This document shows, piece by piece, positions 21,708 through 30,972 of a stretch of 55,802 bases of DNA. This stretch comes from a virus, in the IMG/VR virus record IMGVR_UViG_3300041955_000428, positions 1 through 55,802 of that record; one strand, given 5' to 3'. The position numbers and the translations under genes are program-made. How positions within the stretch are numbered: the first letter of the stretch is position 1; every line of letters starts with the position of its first letter. The notes under the pieces are model-generated. The model was not told the origin of the DNA. It saw only the letters and a list, made by a program, of their open reading frames with translations, and made no database searches.

Positions 21708-22261
21708 CGCGAAACGTCCTGGCAGTGTCGCTGTTGTGCTTGTTGCTCAGCGGGTGCAGTGACGACGGCCTCAAGCTGAGGCCGGTGAAGAAAGAGCGCC
21801 CCACGGTGAACTTGCCGCTTTCCATGCGGCAGGGCAACTGGCAGGAAGCGGAAGGTGACGGGTCCTGTACCTGGGCTTCGATGGTCTCCCTGTTGCGTTG
21901 GCAGGGCCGCTATCACACGGCCGATTGGGTGCGACGGAATTACGGTGCTGGCGAATGGCCCGACGACATGGCCAAGAAGCTGGATGCGGCCAGGATTCGT
22001 TACGCCTACGTCACCAACGGTGATGTGAAGTTCCTGGAGTGGGCGTGTCGCACGCGGAGGGGTTGCGGCATCACGGTGCTGGGCGGGGCGCACATGGTCG
22101 CCTTGGTGTATCTCGACGACAGGTGGGCCGCCCTCTTGGACAACAACGCTGTCGAGAGCTACATCTGGGTTCCGCGAGAGACGCTGATTGCTGAATGGAA
22201 GGCAAGCCTGGGATGGGCGATAACGCCAGTCTACACCCCGGCGGCTCCGCTTCCACAATAA
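21704..22261 (+). CDS. Papain-like (C39-type) lipoprotein (185 aa)
   Basis: ATG 21704 overlaps the previous stop. The signal ends in a lipobox LLSGC (Cys18). The mature part carries GDGSCTWASM (C55), GGAHMVALVY (H130) and LLDNN (D146/N147), the Cys-His-Asp/Asn order of C39-like cysteine peptidases. It should be anchored in the periplasm or outer envelope. Phage roles of this kind include wall cleavage, superinfection exclusion or maturation of envelope proteins; none is shown here. Confidence 0.7.
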   Translation: MTRNVLAVSLLCLLLSGCSDDGLKLRPVKKERPTVNLPLSMRQGNWQEAEGDGSCTWASMVSLLRWQGRYHTADWVRRNYGAGEWPDDMAKKLDAARIRYAYVTNGDVKFLEWACRTRRGCGITVLGGAHMVALVYLDDRWAALLDNNAVESYIWVPRETLIAEWKASLGWAITPVYTPAAPLPQ

Positions 22262-22292
22262 CGCCAAGGTCCGTTTCACAAGCGAGAGAACA

Positions 22293-22985
22293 ATGAACAA
22301 GCTGCTTCTGACTGTCCTGTGTGTCTTCATGCTCCTGGCGGCCGTGGCCCCGTGCCTCGCCGACACGATGAACGGCGTTCTCGCCGAGGAGCGCGTGGTC
22401 AACCTGCCCAACGATCAGGGCAAGTGGTACATCAGTGTCGTCGGCAACGCGAACGACGCCGGCTACCAGGAGATCCTCGGCTGGTTCGAGAGCAATACGA
22501 ACCTCATCAAGCTGAGGAACCAGGTGCATTTCTGTCCGGTCACGACCGATACGGCGGTCTACACGGAACGCTATGCGCCCAACGTCAAGGCCCTGCCTAC
22601 CGTGCGGATGCAGAATGCCGCCGGCAACGTGATCTACGAGGCGTCGGCAAAGGACATCCCGCTGACGGCCGCGGGGCTCAATGGTGCCTTGGCCAATGCG
22701 GCGGGTGAGGCGCAACGTCTCCGGCCGCTCTTGCCCTGGCGACGGGAGATGGAGCGACGATGCCCCGCGCCGAATCCGAATCCGCAACCGAACCCAACTC
22801 CGCAGCCGAGTCCCGATCCCGAGCCGCAACCGCTCGACGATAGCGCGTCGCCTGTTGTGGATGCCGTGGAATCCCTGCTGGCCTGGTATGTCGTGGTTCC
22901 GGTCTGCGCCGGTGCGGTGCTCTTGGGCCTGGCCATCGGCTACGGCCGCAAGCTGAAAGAGAAGTGGCTGCCGGTCGTGAAGTAG
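22293..22985 (+). CDS. Exported protein with C-terminal membrane anchor (230 aa)
   Basis: A Sec-type signal peptide (LLLTVLCVFMLLAAVAP, cleavage near residue 23) leads a domain of about 115 residues with ALPTVRMQ, reminiscent of a thioredoxin-like strand with cis-proline but lacking CxxC. Then comes an Asn/Pro repeat linker and a single transmembrane segment near 197-215 with a basic tail. It probably spans the inner membrane with the domain outside. Its place among other exported proteins suggests a shared envelope function. Confidence 0.65.
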   Translation: MNKLLLTVLCVFMLLAAVAPCLADTMNGVLAEERVVNLPNDQGKWYISVVGNANDAGYQEILGWFESNTNLIKLRNQVHFCPVTTDTAVYTERYAPNVKALPTVRMQNAAGNVIYEASAKDIPLTAAGLNGALANAAGEAQRLRPLLPWRREMERRCPAPNPNPQPNPTPQPSPDPEPQPLDDSASPVVDAVESLLAWYVVVPVCAGAVLLGLAIGYGRKLKEKWLPVVK

Positions 22986-23059
22986 CCGCCGTCTCGCGTG
23001 TCTGTTTCCTGTGACCTGCCTGCTGCCTGACGCAGCGTTCCCACATTCGGAGAAGAAGT

Positions 23060-23515
23060 ATGAACCCGACCGTTGTGCTGTTGATCCTGGTTGCCCTGGT
23101 GTGCGTGTTGCTTGGCCGCGAGGCCGGCAAGTACCTGTTCGGCGTGAACGAGAAGCTGGTGGAGAAGAAGCGGGCCGCCCAGGGACTCGCCATCAGGTTG
23201 CGGGCTGCTGGCCTCACGCTGCTCCCCAAGCTGCTGGAAGACTTCGTTGTGGGCGACGTGAGCGACCTGCTGACGAAGATTCACGATCTGGCCAAGCTGG
23301 TGGAAGCCGGCAATGACGCCATTGAGAAGGACCTGGAAGCCACCTACGAGAATGTGCTGGACAAGAAGCTGGCAACGCCCGAGGGCATGGCCTTGATTAA
23401 GGCGAAGATTGCCGTGATCGAGCAGGCCAGCGCTCCGGCCCCGGGCCCGGCCGCTCCCGCCCCGGCTCCCGCTGCGCCGGCGGCTCCGGTCGCCCCAGTG
23501 GCTCCGGCCAAGTGA
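23060..23515 (+). CDS. Membrane-anchored coiled-coil protein (151 aa)
   Basis: An N-terminal transmembrane helix (VVLLILVALVCVLLG) is followed by helical repeats (LLEDFVVGDVSDLLTKIHD) and an Ala/Pro-rich tail of alternating AP. It resembles phage membrane proteins of the holin-associated or spanin type in architecture, but no family is recognised. ATG 23060 has GGAG upstream. It belongs to the exported-protein cluster. Confidence 0.6.
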   Translation: MNPTVVLLILVALVCVLLGREAGKYLFGVNEKLVEKKRAAQGLAIRLRAAGLTLLPKLLEDFVVGDVSDLLTKIHDLAKLVEAGNDAIEKDLEATYENVLDKKLATPEGMALIKAKIAVIEQASAPAPGPAAPAPAPAAPAAPVAPVAPAK

Positions 23516-23525
23516 CGCCAGCCCC

Positions 23526-23546
23526 TCCAGGGATAGCATCCCTGGA
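23526..23546 (+). terminator. Hairpin after 23515
   Basis: Perfect 9-bp inverted repeat TCCAGGGAT / ATCCCTGGA with a 3-base loop, 11 bases after the stop of the preceding gene. No U-tract follows, so it may be a transcript-end or processing hairpin. Confidence 0.5.
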
Positions 23547-23647
23547 TCATCGCCCGCCGCTACGGCCATACGCAGCCGGGCGATTCTCAGTAAACCTGTC
23601 ACGCCTCTGAATCACGCGCACTCCTGACAGGTCTTGGGTATCACCAC

Positions 23648-23678
23648 GCCCCGGTCGGTGTCGTAAGCCGACCGGGGC
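23648..23678 (+). terminator. Strong GC hairpin before 23719
   Basis: Perfect 11-bp stem GCCCCGGTCGG / CCGACCGGGGC with a 9-base loop, not followed by a T-run. With the hairpin at 23526 it brackets a 200-base gap between two exported-protein genes and may attenuate or process the transcript. Confidence 0.5.
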
Positions 23679-23718
23679 AGGTCCTCCGAATGCTCGGCAC
23701 CGGGAAAGGCTGGTCAGT

Positions 23719-24159
23719 ATGAACACACGATCCTTTTGCACGTCCGTGCTGCTGCCGCTGTCAGCCATCCTGGCGACCATCCTGCTTCTGGGCTGTGATC
23801 CGCCGATGCCTTTGGCCCCATTGCCGACGCCCAATCAGCGACACCAGGCACAACCCGATCAGCAACGACCGGCACAACCCGAGCAACAGCATAAGCAGTG
23901 TAGCCGGCCGAAAATCATTGCCTTCGGTGCCGACTGGTGCTCTGCCTGCCGCGCGGGCGAGCCGAAGCTCGACGCCCTGGAGCAAGAGGGCGTTGTTGTC
24001 GATCGGGTCAACATCGACGAGCGCCCCGATCTGGCCACGAAGAATGCCATTACGAGCATCCCGGTCTACTTCGTGATTCGTTGCGGGCACGACACCGTGC
24101 GGACGCAGGACATCGACGAGGCCGTCCGGCTGATGAATGAAGTCTTCGGGAGGCAGTGA
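23719..24159 (+). CDS. Thioredoxin-like lipoprotein (146 aa)
   Basis: Signal with lipobox LLLGC (Cys26), then a Gln/Pro-rich linker and a thioredoxin fold with the redox motif ADWCSACR (C74, C77) and cis-proline loop TSIPVYF (P115). It should be a membrane-anchored thiol-disulphide enzyme facing the periplasm. It could fold or reduce the Cys-containing exported partners upstream. ATG 23719 lies after GGAAAGG. The stop overlaps the next start (TGATG). Confidence 0.8.
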   Translation: MNTRSFCTSVLLPLSAILATILLLGCDPPMPLAPLPTPNQRHQAQPDQQRPAQPEQQHKQCSRPKIIAFGADWCSACRAGEPKLDALEQEGVVVDRVNIDERPDLATKNAITSIPVYFVIRCGHDTVRTQDIDEAVRLMNEVFGRQ

Positions 24160-24425
24160 TGGCCGAGCGACGGTGCGCCAATTGTTCGCCAGGGCCGGCG
24201 AAACCGAAGCTGCCGCCTGTCGCCGGCCTTGTGGTCGAAGACGGCAAGCGCCTTTGGCACCATGCCCTCGTCACCTGCAATGCAGTCGTGGAAATGATGC
24301 GAGTCTACACGCATCTCGGCGCGCCGGGCGGTGATCCCGTCCCCCTTCGCCGGATGGCGTCCAACCTTTTGGAAATCGCGCAAGCGGTGGAGGACAACCA
24401 TGCGAGTCGCACTCCCGTACAGTAG
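24159..24425 (+). CDS. Small hypothetical protein (88 aa)
   Basis: ATG 24159 has GGGAGG 6 bases upstream. Starts MAERRCANCSPGPAKPK, with CANC and an otherwise helical sequence (LEIAQAVEDN). No family is recognised. It overlaps the following gene by 26 bases in another frame, so both are probably expressed together. Confidence 0.6.
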   Translation: MAERRCANCSPGPAKPKLPPVAGLVVEDGKRLWHHALVTCNAVVEMMRVYTHLGAPGGDPVPLRRMASNLLEIAQAVEDNHASRTPVQ

Positions 24426-25053
24426 CAGTTATCCCTACGTGACCGTCATCCTGATGACGCCCAAGGGCGAACGCACGGCGACGGTGAACCGCAGCTTTCA
24501 CTCCTTCGTGGACTTCAAGTTACCCGAAGGCGTCGAGGAAGCGGAAGTTGACGTGTACTCCTGCTTCCGCGATGCGGGCGGCCATGTGCCCAGCGGCTGT
24601 GGCCCGGCGCTGATTCAAGGGGCCGTGCGGAAGATCGAATCCGCCTTGTCGATGGTTGGCCTCCAAGCGGCCGAGCCGGCTGCCGGTGGGGCTCCCGCCA
24701 CCGCGGTCCCCGCCGCTGCGGCCCCCGTCGATGCGGCTCCCGCTGTTCTGGCTCCGGTTACTGACCCGGCTCTTGTCGATGTGGCCCCGGCCGCCGATGC
24801 GCCCGCGGATGCCGATGCGGCCCCGGTCACTGTGGCCCCCGTCGATGCGGCTCCCGCCGCCGATACGGCCCCGACTGCCGATGCGGCCCCTGCCGAAGTG
24901 GCTCCGGTTGCCGATGCCACTCCCGCCAGTGCGGCCCCGGTTGCCGACCCGGCTGCTGCTCAGGCGGCTCCCGCCGCCGATGCGCCCGCGGTTGCCGATT
25001 CGGCTCCGCCTGCCGATGCGGCCCCCGCCAATGCGGTTCCGGCGGCCGGCTGA
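24400..25053 (+). CDS. Ala/Pro-rich repetitive protein (217 aa)
   Basis: A globular N-terminus of about 80 residues (ALPYSSSYPYVTVILMTP, then acidic EEAEVDVYSC) is followed by about 120 residues of degenerate Ala-Pro-Val-Asp repeats (APVDAAPA, APAADAPAD). The repeats look like a spacer or fibre-like linker. ATG 24400 follows GGTGGAGG. It is the last gene before the large terminase. Function unknown; a structural linker is possible. Confidence 0.65.
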   Translation: MRVALPYSSSYPYVTVILMTPKGERTATVNRSFHSFVDFKLPEGVEEAEVDVYSCFRDAGGHVPSGCGPALIQGAVRKIESALSMVGLQAAEPAAGGAPATAVPAAAAPVDAAPAVLAPVTDPALVDVAPAADAPADADAAPVTVAPVDAAPAADTAPTADAAPAEVAPVADATPASAAPVADPAAAQAAPAADAPAVADSAPPADAAPANAVPAAG

Positions 25054-25143
25054 GGAAACACGAGGTTGCACAGGATGAACGCACTGACCGAGCAACACGC
25101 CGAGCGAACCTGAACATGCAACCTCGAATACAGCGGTGGCTAC

Positions 25144-26844
25144 ATGACGATTCAGACACGCGACAGCCATGCCGATTTGTGGGATGCCTTCGAGCAGGGC
25201 ATCACCCGCGGCCTGGAGAACTCGTCTCTATTGTCGTGTAGCCGGTGGGCCGAGCATCGCCGGGTGATGGGAGCGCCTTTCCCCGGTCCCTATAGCTTCC
25301 TGCACCATCCTTGGTGCCGCGAGATTCACAACAGCAAGGCCGCCTTCACCGTGGCGATGAAGGCGGCACAGTTGGGCATCACGGAAGCGGGGATCAATCG
25401 GGCGTTCTTCACGCTTGACCAGGCGAAGCGTGACGTGCTGTACGTGCTCCCGACGACCCTGAATGCGAGCGATTTTTCCAAGGCTCGCTTCACCACCGCG
25501 CTGAAGCTCAGCCCTTACCTGAAATCACTGTTCGTCGATACCAATACGGTCGGCCTGAAATCGACCGGCACCAACGTCCTGTACATCCGCGGAAGCCGTG
25601 GTGACTCCAACCTGAAGTCCATCCCGGTCTCCGAACTGGTCCTGGACGAGTTGGACGAGATGGATACGAAGGCCATTTGGTTGGCATTGGAACGCCTCTC
25701 CGGTCAGATCGAAAAGCACGTCGTCGCCATATCGACGCCGACTGTGCCCAAGTACGGCATCCATCGGCTGTACCTCACCAGCACGCAAGAGCACTTCTTC
25801 TTCAAGTGCCCATGTTGCAGCCGATCGACCGAGTTGGTCTGGCCCGATTGCTTCGAGATCGTTGGTGAAACGGTCAGCGACCCGCGTACCGCCGAATCCT
25901 TTCTCAAGTGCAAGGAATGCAAGCACAAGCTGGACCATGCCGCCAAGCCGATGTTCCTGGCCAACGGCCTGTGGCAGCCGACGAATCCCAACGTGGACCC
26001 GCAGGAGTCCCGTGGCTTTTACGCCAACCAACTCTACTCGTCCACCGTCTCGCCCGGCGAGATTGCCATTGCTTACTTTCGCGGGCAGGGCGACGAGGTA
26101 GCGAACAAGGAGTTCCACAACTCCAAGCTGGGTGTGCCGTTCATCGGCGAGAATGCCCAGGTCACGGACACGATGCTGGACAACGCCGTGCGGAAGTATT
26201 CGATCACCGACCTGCGGCCGGTGGTCGGCGGCCGGCGGTGCATCACGATGGGTGTGGACCAGGGCAAGACCGGCTACATCTCCGTTGTGGACTGGACCGT
26301 CGATGGCGACCGTCGTGTGGACATCAACCTGGCAGCATTGGGCAAGCTGCTTTGGTACGGCAAGTTCCGGGAAGATGACTTCGCTTATCTCGGACAACTG
26401 ATGCGGGAGTGGCAAGTCCTGGCCTGCGTCATCGACGCCGACCCGAACATCAACGATGCCCGCCGCTTTGCCCGCAAGTTTCACGGCTACGTCTGGCTGA
26501 CCCGCTATCGGCGCGGCCAGACTGCGAAGGAGATCGCACTTTCTGAGGAGGACACCGGAGCCCCGATGGCGACGGTGGACCGGACGAACTGGCTGGGTTG
26601 CACGCTCGGCCGCTTCAAGACGAACCCGACCCGGATGCTGTTGCCGGCAGACATTTCCGTGGAGTACCGCGAGCACCTGAAGAACCTGGTGCGGACCTAC
26701 GAGAAGGACGACCACGGCAACCCTGAAGCGGTCTACGTTGAGACTGGACCTGACCACTACGCGCACTCGCTGGTCTACGCCGACATCGGACTGACCTTTG
26801 CCGCAGGCATTGGTGGCGGCACCAACATCGGCAAAGTTCTGTAA
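25144..26844 (+). CDS. terL: Large terminase subunit, GpA-like (566 aa)
   Basis: The ATPase half has a deviant Walker A region AMKAAQLGITE (71-81) and Walker B LVLDE (165-169) with the STP coupling motif near 197. The pair CPCC (222-225) / CKEC (256-259) suggests a zinc knuckle as in lambda GpA-type terminases. The nuclease half has MGVDQG (D372), VIDAD (D431, D433) and DHYAHSLVYAD (D537, D547). It packages DNA into the prohead through the portal encoded next. The length is somewhat below lambda GpA. Confidence 0.9.
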   Translation: MTIQTRDSHADLWDAFEQGITRGLENSSLLSCSRWAEHRRVMGAPFPGPYSFLHHPWCREIHNSKAAFTVAMKAAQLGITEAGINRAFFTLDQAKRDVLYVLPTTLNASDFSKARFTTALKLSPYLKSLFVDTNTVGLKSTGTNVLYIRGSRGDSNLKSIPVSELVLDELDEMDTKAIWLALERLSGQIEKHVVAISTPTVPKYGIHRLYLTSTQEHFFFKCPCCSRSTELVWPDCFEIVGETVSDPRTAESFLKCKECKHKLDHAAKPMFLANGLWQPTNPNVDPQESRGFYANQLYSSTVSPGEIAIAYFRGQGDEVANKEFHNSKLGVPFIGENAQVTDTMLDNAVRKYSITDLRPVVGGRRCITMGVDQGKTGYISVVDWTVDGDRRVDINLAALGKLLWYGKFREDDFAYLGQLMREWQVLACVIDADPNINDARRFARKFHGYVWLTRYRRGQTAKEIALSEEDTGAPMATVDRTNWLGCTLGRFKTNPTRMLLPADISVEYREHLKNLVRTYEKDDHGNPEAVYVETGPDHYAHSLVYADIGLTFAAGIGGGTNIGKVL

Positions 26845-26856
26845 GGGGATGCACTC

Positions 26857-28740
26857 GTGGTTGTTCAATACATCACCAACATCGTCGAAGTCAGGCACCC
26901 GAGCTACCTCAGCAGCCTGCTGGATTGGCGCAAGTGGCGCATCACGTACAACGGCGGCGAATACTTCCGCAAGCTGTATCTCCAGAAACTCAGTGGCCGC
27001 GAGGACGAGCAGGACTTTCAGAATCGGCTCAACATGACGCCGATCCCCAGCTATGCGCGCGTGGCGATCGACGATGTGCGCAACGCCATTTTCCAACGCC
27101 TGCGGGACACCATCCGGCGCGGCGGCAGCAACGCATACCAGGAAGCGATCAACGGCCTGAGCCTGGGCGTGGACTTGCGCGGCAACACGATGAACGGGTT
27201 CCTCGGCATCAAGGTGCTGTCGGAACTGCTCATTATGGGGCGCGTCGGCGTCTACGTGGATTCCCCGGAGGTCCCGGGCAACGCCACGCTGGCCGACGTG
27301 AAGGGCGTGCGGCCGTACCTGTACTTCTACCCCATCGAAGACATTTTGAGCTGGACTTGCGCCAAGCCGGATGAACCGTCCACGTTCCAGGCGCTCTTGC
27401 TCCGCGACGTGGTGCTCAACTTCGATCAGCGGACCTACCTGCCGACCACGACAGTCGAGCGGTTCCGCATGTTGTGGATCGACCGCGACACGGGCAAGGT
27501 CAACCTGCAATTCCTGGACACCGCCGGCAATCCCATCGACCGCGCGGGGAATCCGGCCGGGGCCGTGGAGTTGGAGTTGACCCGCATCCCCTTCGTGCTG
27601 TTGGACATCGGCGACAGCATGATTAAGGACGTGGTGAACCACCAGATCGCGTTGCTGAACCTGGGGTCCAGCGACGTGAACTACGCCTTGAAAAGCAATT
27701 TCCCCTTCTACATCGAGCAGAAAGACCAGCGGGCGATGGGTTCCCACCTGAAGACTGCGGTGGGTGAGGACGGCACGGCAACAACCGGCGGTCAGCCGGG
27801 TGCGGACTCCGACATCAAGGTCGGCACGACGCAGGGCCGGACCTACGACATGAAGGCCAATGCTCCGGCCTTTATCAATCCGTCGAGCGAGCCCTTGAAG
27901 GCGTCGATGGAGTTGCAGGCCAAGCTGGAAGACGACATCCGCAAGCTGATCCATTTGGCGGTGGCGAACACGGCGAATCGGGCCACGGCGGAATCGAAGT
28001 CGATGGACAACCAGGGCCTTGAAGCCGGGCTGTCTTACATCGGCCTGGTGCTGGAGGCCGCCGAGCGGCAGATCGCCGAGTTCTGGGCGGCTTACGAGGA
28101 ACGCGATGTGGCGAAACGGAATGTCGCCACGATCAAGTACCCTGACCGCTACAGCCTCAAGACGGACTCCGACCGCATTACGGAAGCCGAGAATCTCGTC
28201 AAGTTGATGTACGCAGTGCCGGGCCAGAAGGTCAAGCGCGAGTTGGCGAAGAACATCGTGCTTGCTTTGCTCGGCGGCAAGGTCAACGTGGGCGACATTC
28301 AAGCCATCTTCGCCGAGATCGACAAGGCTCCTTACGCCACCAGCGATCCGACGACCATCATTGCGGCGGTCACGGCGGGCCTGTGCGGCGAGAAGACGGC
28401 CGCGATGGCGCTCGGCTTCAACGACGACGAGCACCTCCAAGCCCGCGCCGATCATGCGGCCAGGGCGATTCGGATTCTGCAAGCCCAGCAGAAGGGCGGT
28501 GCGTTCGGCGATCAAACGACCGGCGGCACGAGGCGCGATCCGGCGACGGGAAAGACCTTCGGGTCCGACTCCACGAACCTCAGCGACGTGGGCGACATGG
28601 GCGGTGATGCCGGGGCGCGAGGCGTGCCCGATCTCTCGGCGAACACCGCTGCCGGCAAGGAGGAGAAGGCGACCAGCCGGGACACGACGCTCGACCACGA
28701 CACCAAGCCGCCCGTCCGCGGGAAGGGCAAGCAACTTTAG
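26857..28740 (+). CDS. Portal protein (627 aa)
   Basis: Starts at GTG 26857 12 bases after the terminase, with AGGGGATG upstream. The N-terminal region (VRHPSYLSSLLDWRKWR) resembles DUF4055-type portals. The middle has many beta segments, and the C-terminal third has long helices and a polar, low-complexity tail from about residue 545. Portals form the dodecameric ring at the capsid vertex. Position directly after terL and length support this; the family name is less certain. Confidence 0.8.
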   Translation: MVVQYITNIVEVRHPSYLSSLLDWRKWRITYNGGEYFRKLYLQKLSGREDEQDFQNRLNMTPIPSYARVAIDDVRNAIFQRLRDTIRRGGSNAYQEAINGLSLGVDLRGNTMNGFLGIKVLSELLIMGRVGVYVDSPEVPGNATLADVKGVRPYLYFYPIEDILSWTCAKPDEPSTFQALLLRDVVLNFDQRTYLPTTTVERFRMLWIDRDTGKVNLQFLDTAGNPIDRAGNPAGAVELELTRIPFVLLDIGDSMIKDVVNHQIALLNLGSSDVNYALKSNFPFYIEQKDQRAMGSHLKTAVGEDGTATTGGQPGADSDIKVGTTQGRTYDMKANAPAFINPSSEPLKASMELQAKLEDDIRKLIHLAVANTANRATAESKSMDNQGLEAGLSYIGLVLEAAERQIAEFWAAYEERDVAKRNVATIKYPDRYSLKTDSDRITEAENLVKLMYAVPGQKVKRELAKNIVLALLGGKVNVGDIQAIFAEIDKAPYATSDPTTIIAAVTAGLCGEKTAAMALGFNDDEHLQARADHAARAIRILQAQQKGGAFGDQTTGGTRRDPATGKTFGSDSTNLSDVGDMGGDAGARGVPDLSANTAAGKEEKATSRDTTLDHDTKPPVRGKGKQL

Positions 28741-28753
28741 AGGAGCCGCAACG

Positions 28754-29077
28754 ATGTGGGAAGTCAAAGAAACTTCGCCGTCCAGCGAGTTGAGGCACGG
28801 ACATGCGGTGGTGGGCACGTCGCCAGCGCCGTTGACCACTTTGTCCATGAAGTTCGTCCGCGGCATTCTCCTGCGCGCACCGGGACCGGATGATCTCACG
28901 CCGAACACCGATGTCGTGTACATCGGCTGCAAGTCGGTGACGGCGGACTCGAACGCGGGCACGGGCGGGATGCCGATTCTGCCGGGCAGCGCGGTCGAAT
29001 TGCCGGTGGAAGACCCGTCGCAGGTTTACGCGGTGTCGTTGAGCCCCGGTCAAGACCTGGCGTGGATGGGGGTGTGA
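28754..29077 (+). CDS. Small head decoration or structural protein (107 aa)
   Basis: ATG 28754 follows AGGAG. The sequence resembles a small beta-sandwich structural protein ([40 protein letters not shown]) seen in many phages next to portal or capsid genes. Such proteins often decorate the capsid or fibres. It precedes the collagen-like genes, which suggests those fibres may attach to the head or neck. Confidence 0.55.
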   Translation: MWEVKETSPSSELRHGHAVVGTSPAPLTTLSMKFVRGILLRAPGPDDLTPNTDVVYIGCKSVTADSNAGTGGMPILPGSAVELPVEDPSQVYAVSLSPGQDLAWMGV

Positions 29078-29081
29078 AGCC

Positions 29082-30209
29082 ATGTTTACTTACAGCACAC
29101 CTACCGGAGCCACTGGCCCTGTCGGGGCGACCGGGCCAACCGGCGGGCCCACGGGTCCTGTTGGGGCAACTGGACCGGAAGGGCCGCAAGGCAACCGCGG
29201 CTCCACGGGTCCGACCGGGCCGCAGGGCGAGGTCGGAGTCACCGGGGCGACCGGGCCGCAAGGCGTGATCGGAGCGACCGGGGCCACCGGGCCGCAAGGC
29301 GTTGGAGCCACCGGACCTGCTGGGGCAACTGGCCCGACCGGGCCGCAAGGCGCTGTCGGAGCTACCGGAGCGCCCGGGCCGCAAGGCACCGTTGGAGCCA
29401 CGGGCCCGCAAGGAGATCTGGGAGCCACCGGACCCGCTGGGCCGATTGGCGAGACCGGGCCTGATGGGGCGAGCGGGCCGTCTGGCCCAAGCGGTCCCAT
29501 CGGTGATACCGGGCCTGACGGGGCCACTGGCCCGACCGGACTGACGGGTGACGCCGGAGCGACCGGACCTGCCGGAGCCACTGGCCCTGCTGGAGCGACC
29601 GGGGCCACCGGGCCGCAAGGCGATGTGGGAGCCACTGGGGCAACCGGGCCGTCCGGTGGGCCAACCGGACCGACTGGTTTCACGGGAGCGACGGGGGCCA
29701 CTGGCCCTGTTGGAGCGCCCGGAGCCACCGGCCCGCAAGGCTCGTTGGGACGCACCGGGCCAACTGGCCCGCAGGGTGTCAGCGGAGCCACCGGCGCGAC
29801 GGGGCCCGCTGGGGCGACCGGTTCGGCCGGAGCCACCGGGCCCCAAGGCAGCGACGGTGTGACGGGGCCGACCGGCGCGACTGGCCCGGCTGGTCCTACT
29901 GGCCCGCAAGGCAGCGTGGGCGTCCTGGGAGCGACAGGGCCAACTGGCCCGGCAGGCGCTACTGGTCCTGCCGGTGCGACGGGGCCGCAGGGCGACACGG
30001 GAGACACGGGCGAGGTTGGTCCGACTGGGGCCACTGGTCCTACAGGCCCCCGTGGCGCGACAGGCTCGCAGGGGGCGTCTGGCCCTCACGGTGCGACGGG
30101 TCCCAGTGCTGGACTGCCGACTGCGCCCACCGGCAATAGTCTGTGCTGGTATTTGGCGTCGGACGCGAATGGCGTCCTGAGTTGGCAGACGTTTACGCCA
30201 GCCTCGTGA
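29082..30209 (+). CDS. Collagen-like fibre protein (375 aa)
   Basis: After a short N-terminus ([12 protein letters not shown]) about 340 residues are Gly-X-Y triplets dominated by [10 protein letters not shown]-type units, with Thr or Ala at X/Y and no Lys. The end is a short non-collagenous tag ([18 protein letters not shown]) that could attach or trimerise. Collagen-like fibres trimerise into rod-like helices. The Thr-rich triplets are possible O-glycosylation sites, as known for Bacillus exosporium BclA-type proteins. It is followed by two further fibre genes. Confidence 0.85.
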   Translation: MFTYSTPTGATGPVGATGPTGGPTGPVGATGPEGPQGNRGSTGPTGPQGEVGVTGATGPQGVIGATGATGPQGVGATGPAGATGPTGPQGAVGATGAPGPQGTVGATGPQGDLGATGPAGPIGETGPDGASGPSGPSGPIGDTGPDGATGPTGLTGDAGATGPAGATGPAGATGATGPQGDVGATGATGPSGGPTGPTGFTGATGATGPVGAPGATGPQGSLGRTGPTGPQGVSGATGATGPAGATGSAGATGPQGSDGVTGPTGATGPAGPTGPQGSVGVLGATGPTGPAGATGPAGATGPQGDTGDTGEVGPTGATGPTGPRGATGSQGASGPHGATGPSAGLPTAPTGNSLCWYLASDANGVLSWQTFTPAS

Positions 30210-30219
30210 GATGTGAGTC

Positions 30220-30957
30220 ATGCAATTCGTCATGGAATCCTCTCCGAACACCGGCGCAACCGGTGCGACGGGCCCCACAGGACCAGCGGGCGGACCCGTA
30301 GGGGCGACGGGTCCGCAGGGCGCGACGGGGGCGACTGGGCCACAGGGGGCTACGGGGGCGACCGGGCCAAGCGGTCCACCTGGGAGTCAGGGCGAACGGG
30401 GCGTCCAGGGTGTCCAGGGAAACGGGGGACCGACTGGTTCGACAGGCCCGTTAGGTCGTATGGGGCCTACGGGGGCCACAGGACCAGTTGGACCGAGCGG
30501 CGCGAGTGGATCGCCCGGTGGCCCCACAGGGCCGGCTGGTCCCATAGGAGCAACCGGACCGACCGGCCCCTCCGCGGCTGTCACGATGGTGGTGACGGGA
30601 GAGGTTATCCAAGCGGGTCAACCTGTCTATGTGAATCAGATAGATGCGTCAGCTTACAGAGCAGACGCAACATCGGATGCGTCGAGTCAGGTCTGCGGCT
30701 TCTGTCAACAAGATACCGTGTCCGGCGGCATGGCCGCTATCGTGCCGGTGGGGTGTCTGGAATTGGCAGATTGGTCTGTGCCTTTGGGCTTTGCTGCGGG
30801 TTCAGCCACTCTCTTGGTTCCCGGGGCCGTCTACTACTTGAGCGTCACCGGACAGATAACGGCGAGTTCTCCAGCATCGGGCTTCGTTATTCAGGTCGGC
30901 ATCGCCGTGACGCCGACGACTTTGGACATTGACATCAAGACAAGAGTGCGGCTCTAA
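30220..30957 (+). CDS. Collagen-like fibre with C-terminal head domain (245 aa)
   Basis: Residues about 9-125 are Gly-X-Y triplets; residues about 126-245 form a beta-rich domain ([36 protein letters not shown]). That domain is similar in order and sequence to the C-terminal half of the next protein, so the two share a module. The domain could be the receptor-binding or trimerising tip. Start ATG 30220. Confidence 0.8.
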   Translation: MQFVMESSPNTGATGATGPTGPAGGPVGATGPQGATGATGPQGATGATGPSGPPGSQGERGVQGVQGNGGPTGSTGPLGRMGPTGATGPVGPSGASGSPGGPTGPAGPIGATGPTGPSAAVTMVVTGEVIQAGQPVYVNQIDASAYRADATSDASSQVCGFCQQDTVSGGMAAIVPVGCLELADWSVPLGFAAGSATLLVPGAVYYLSVTGQITASSPASGFVIQVGIAVTPTTLDIDIKTRVRL

Positions 30958-30972
30958 GCCGAAGGAGTTCCA

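Noticed and set aside
25525-28962. 1145-codon minus-strand ORF antisense to terminase and portal
   Set aside because: It is a shadow of GC-rich codon use in two well-supported plus-strand genes; its composition (Arg/Val/Leu/Gly/His-rich) lacks domain structure.
29090-30034. 314-codon minus-strand ORF rich in GPVAP
   Set aside because: Mirror image of the collagen-like repeat; it exists because Gly-Pro-Thr codons read backwards give Gly/Pro/Val/Ala codons.
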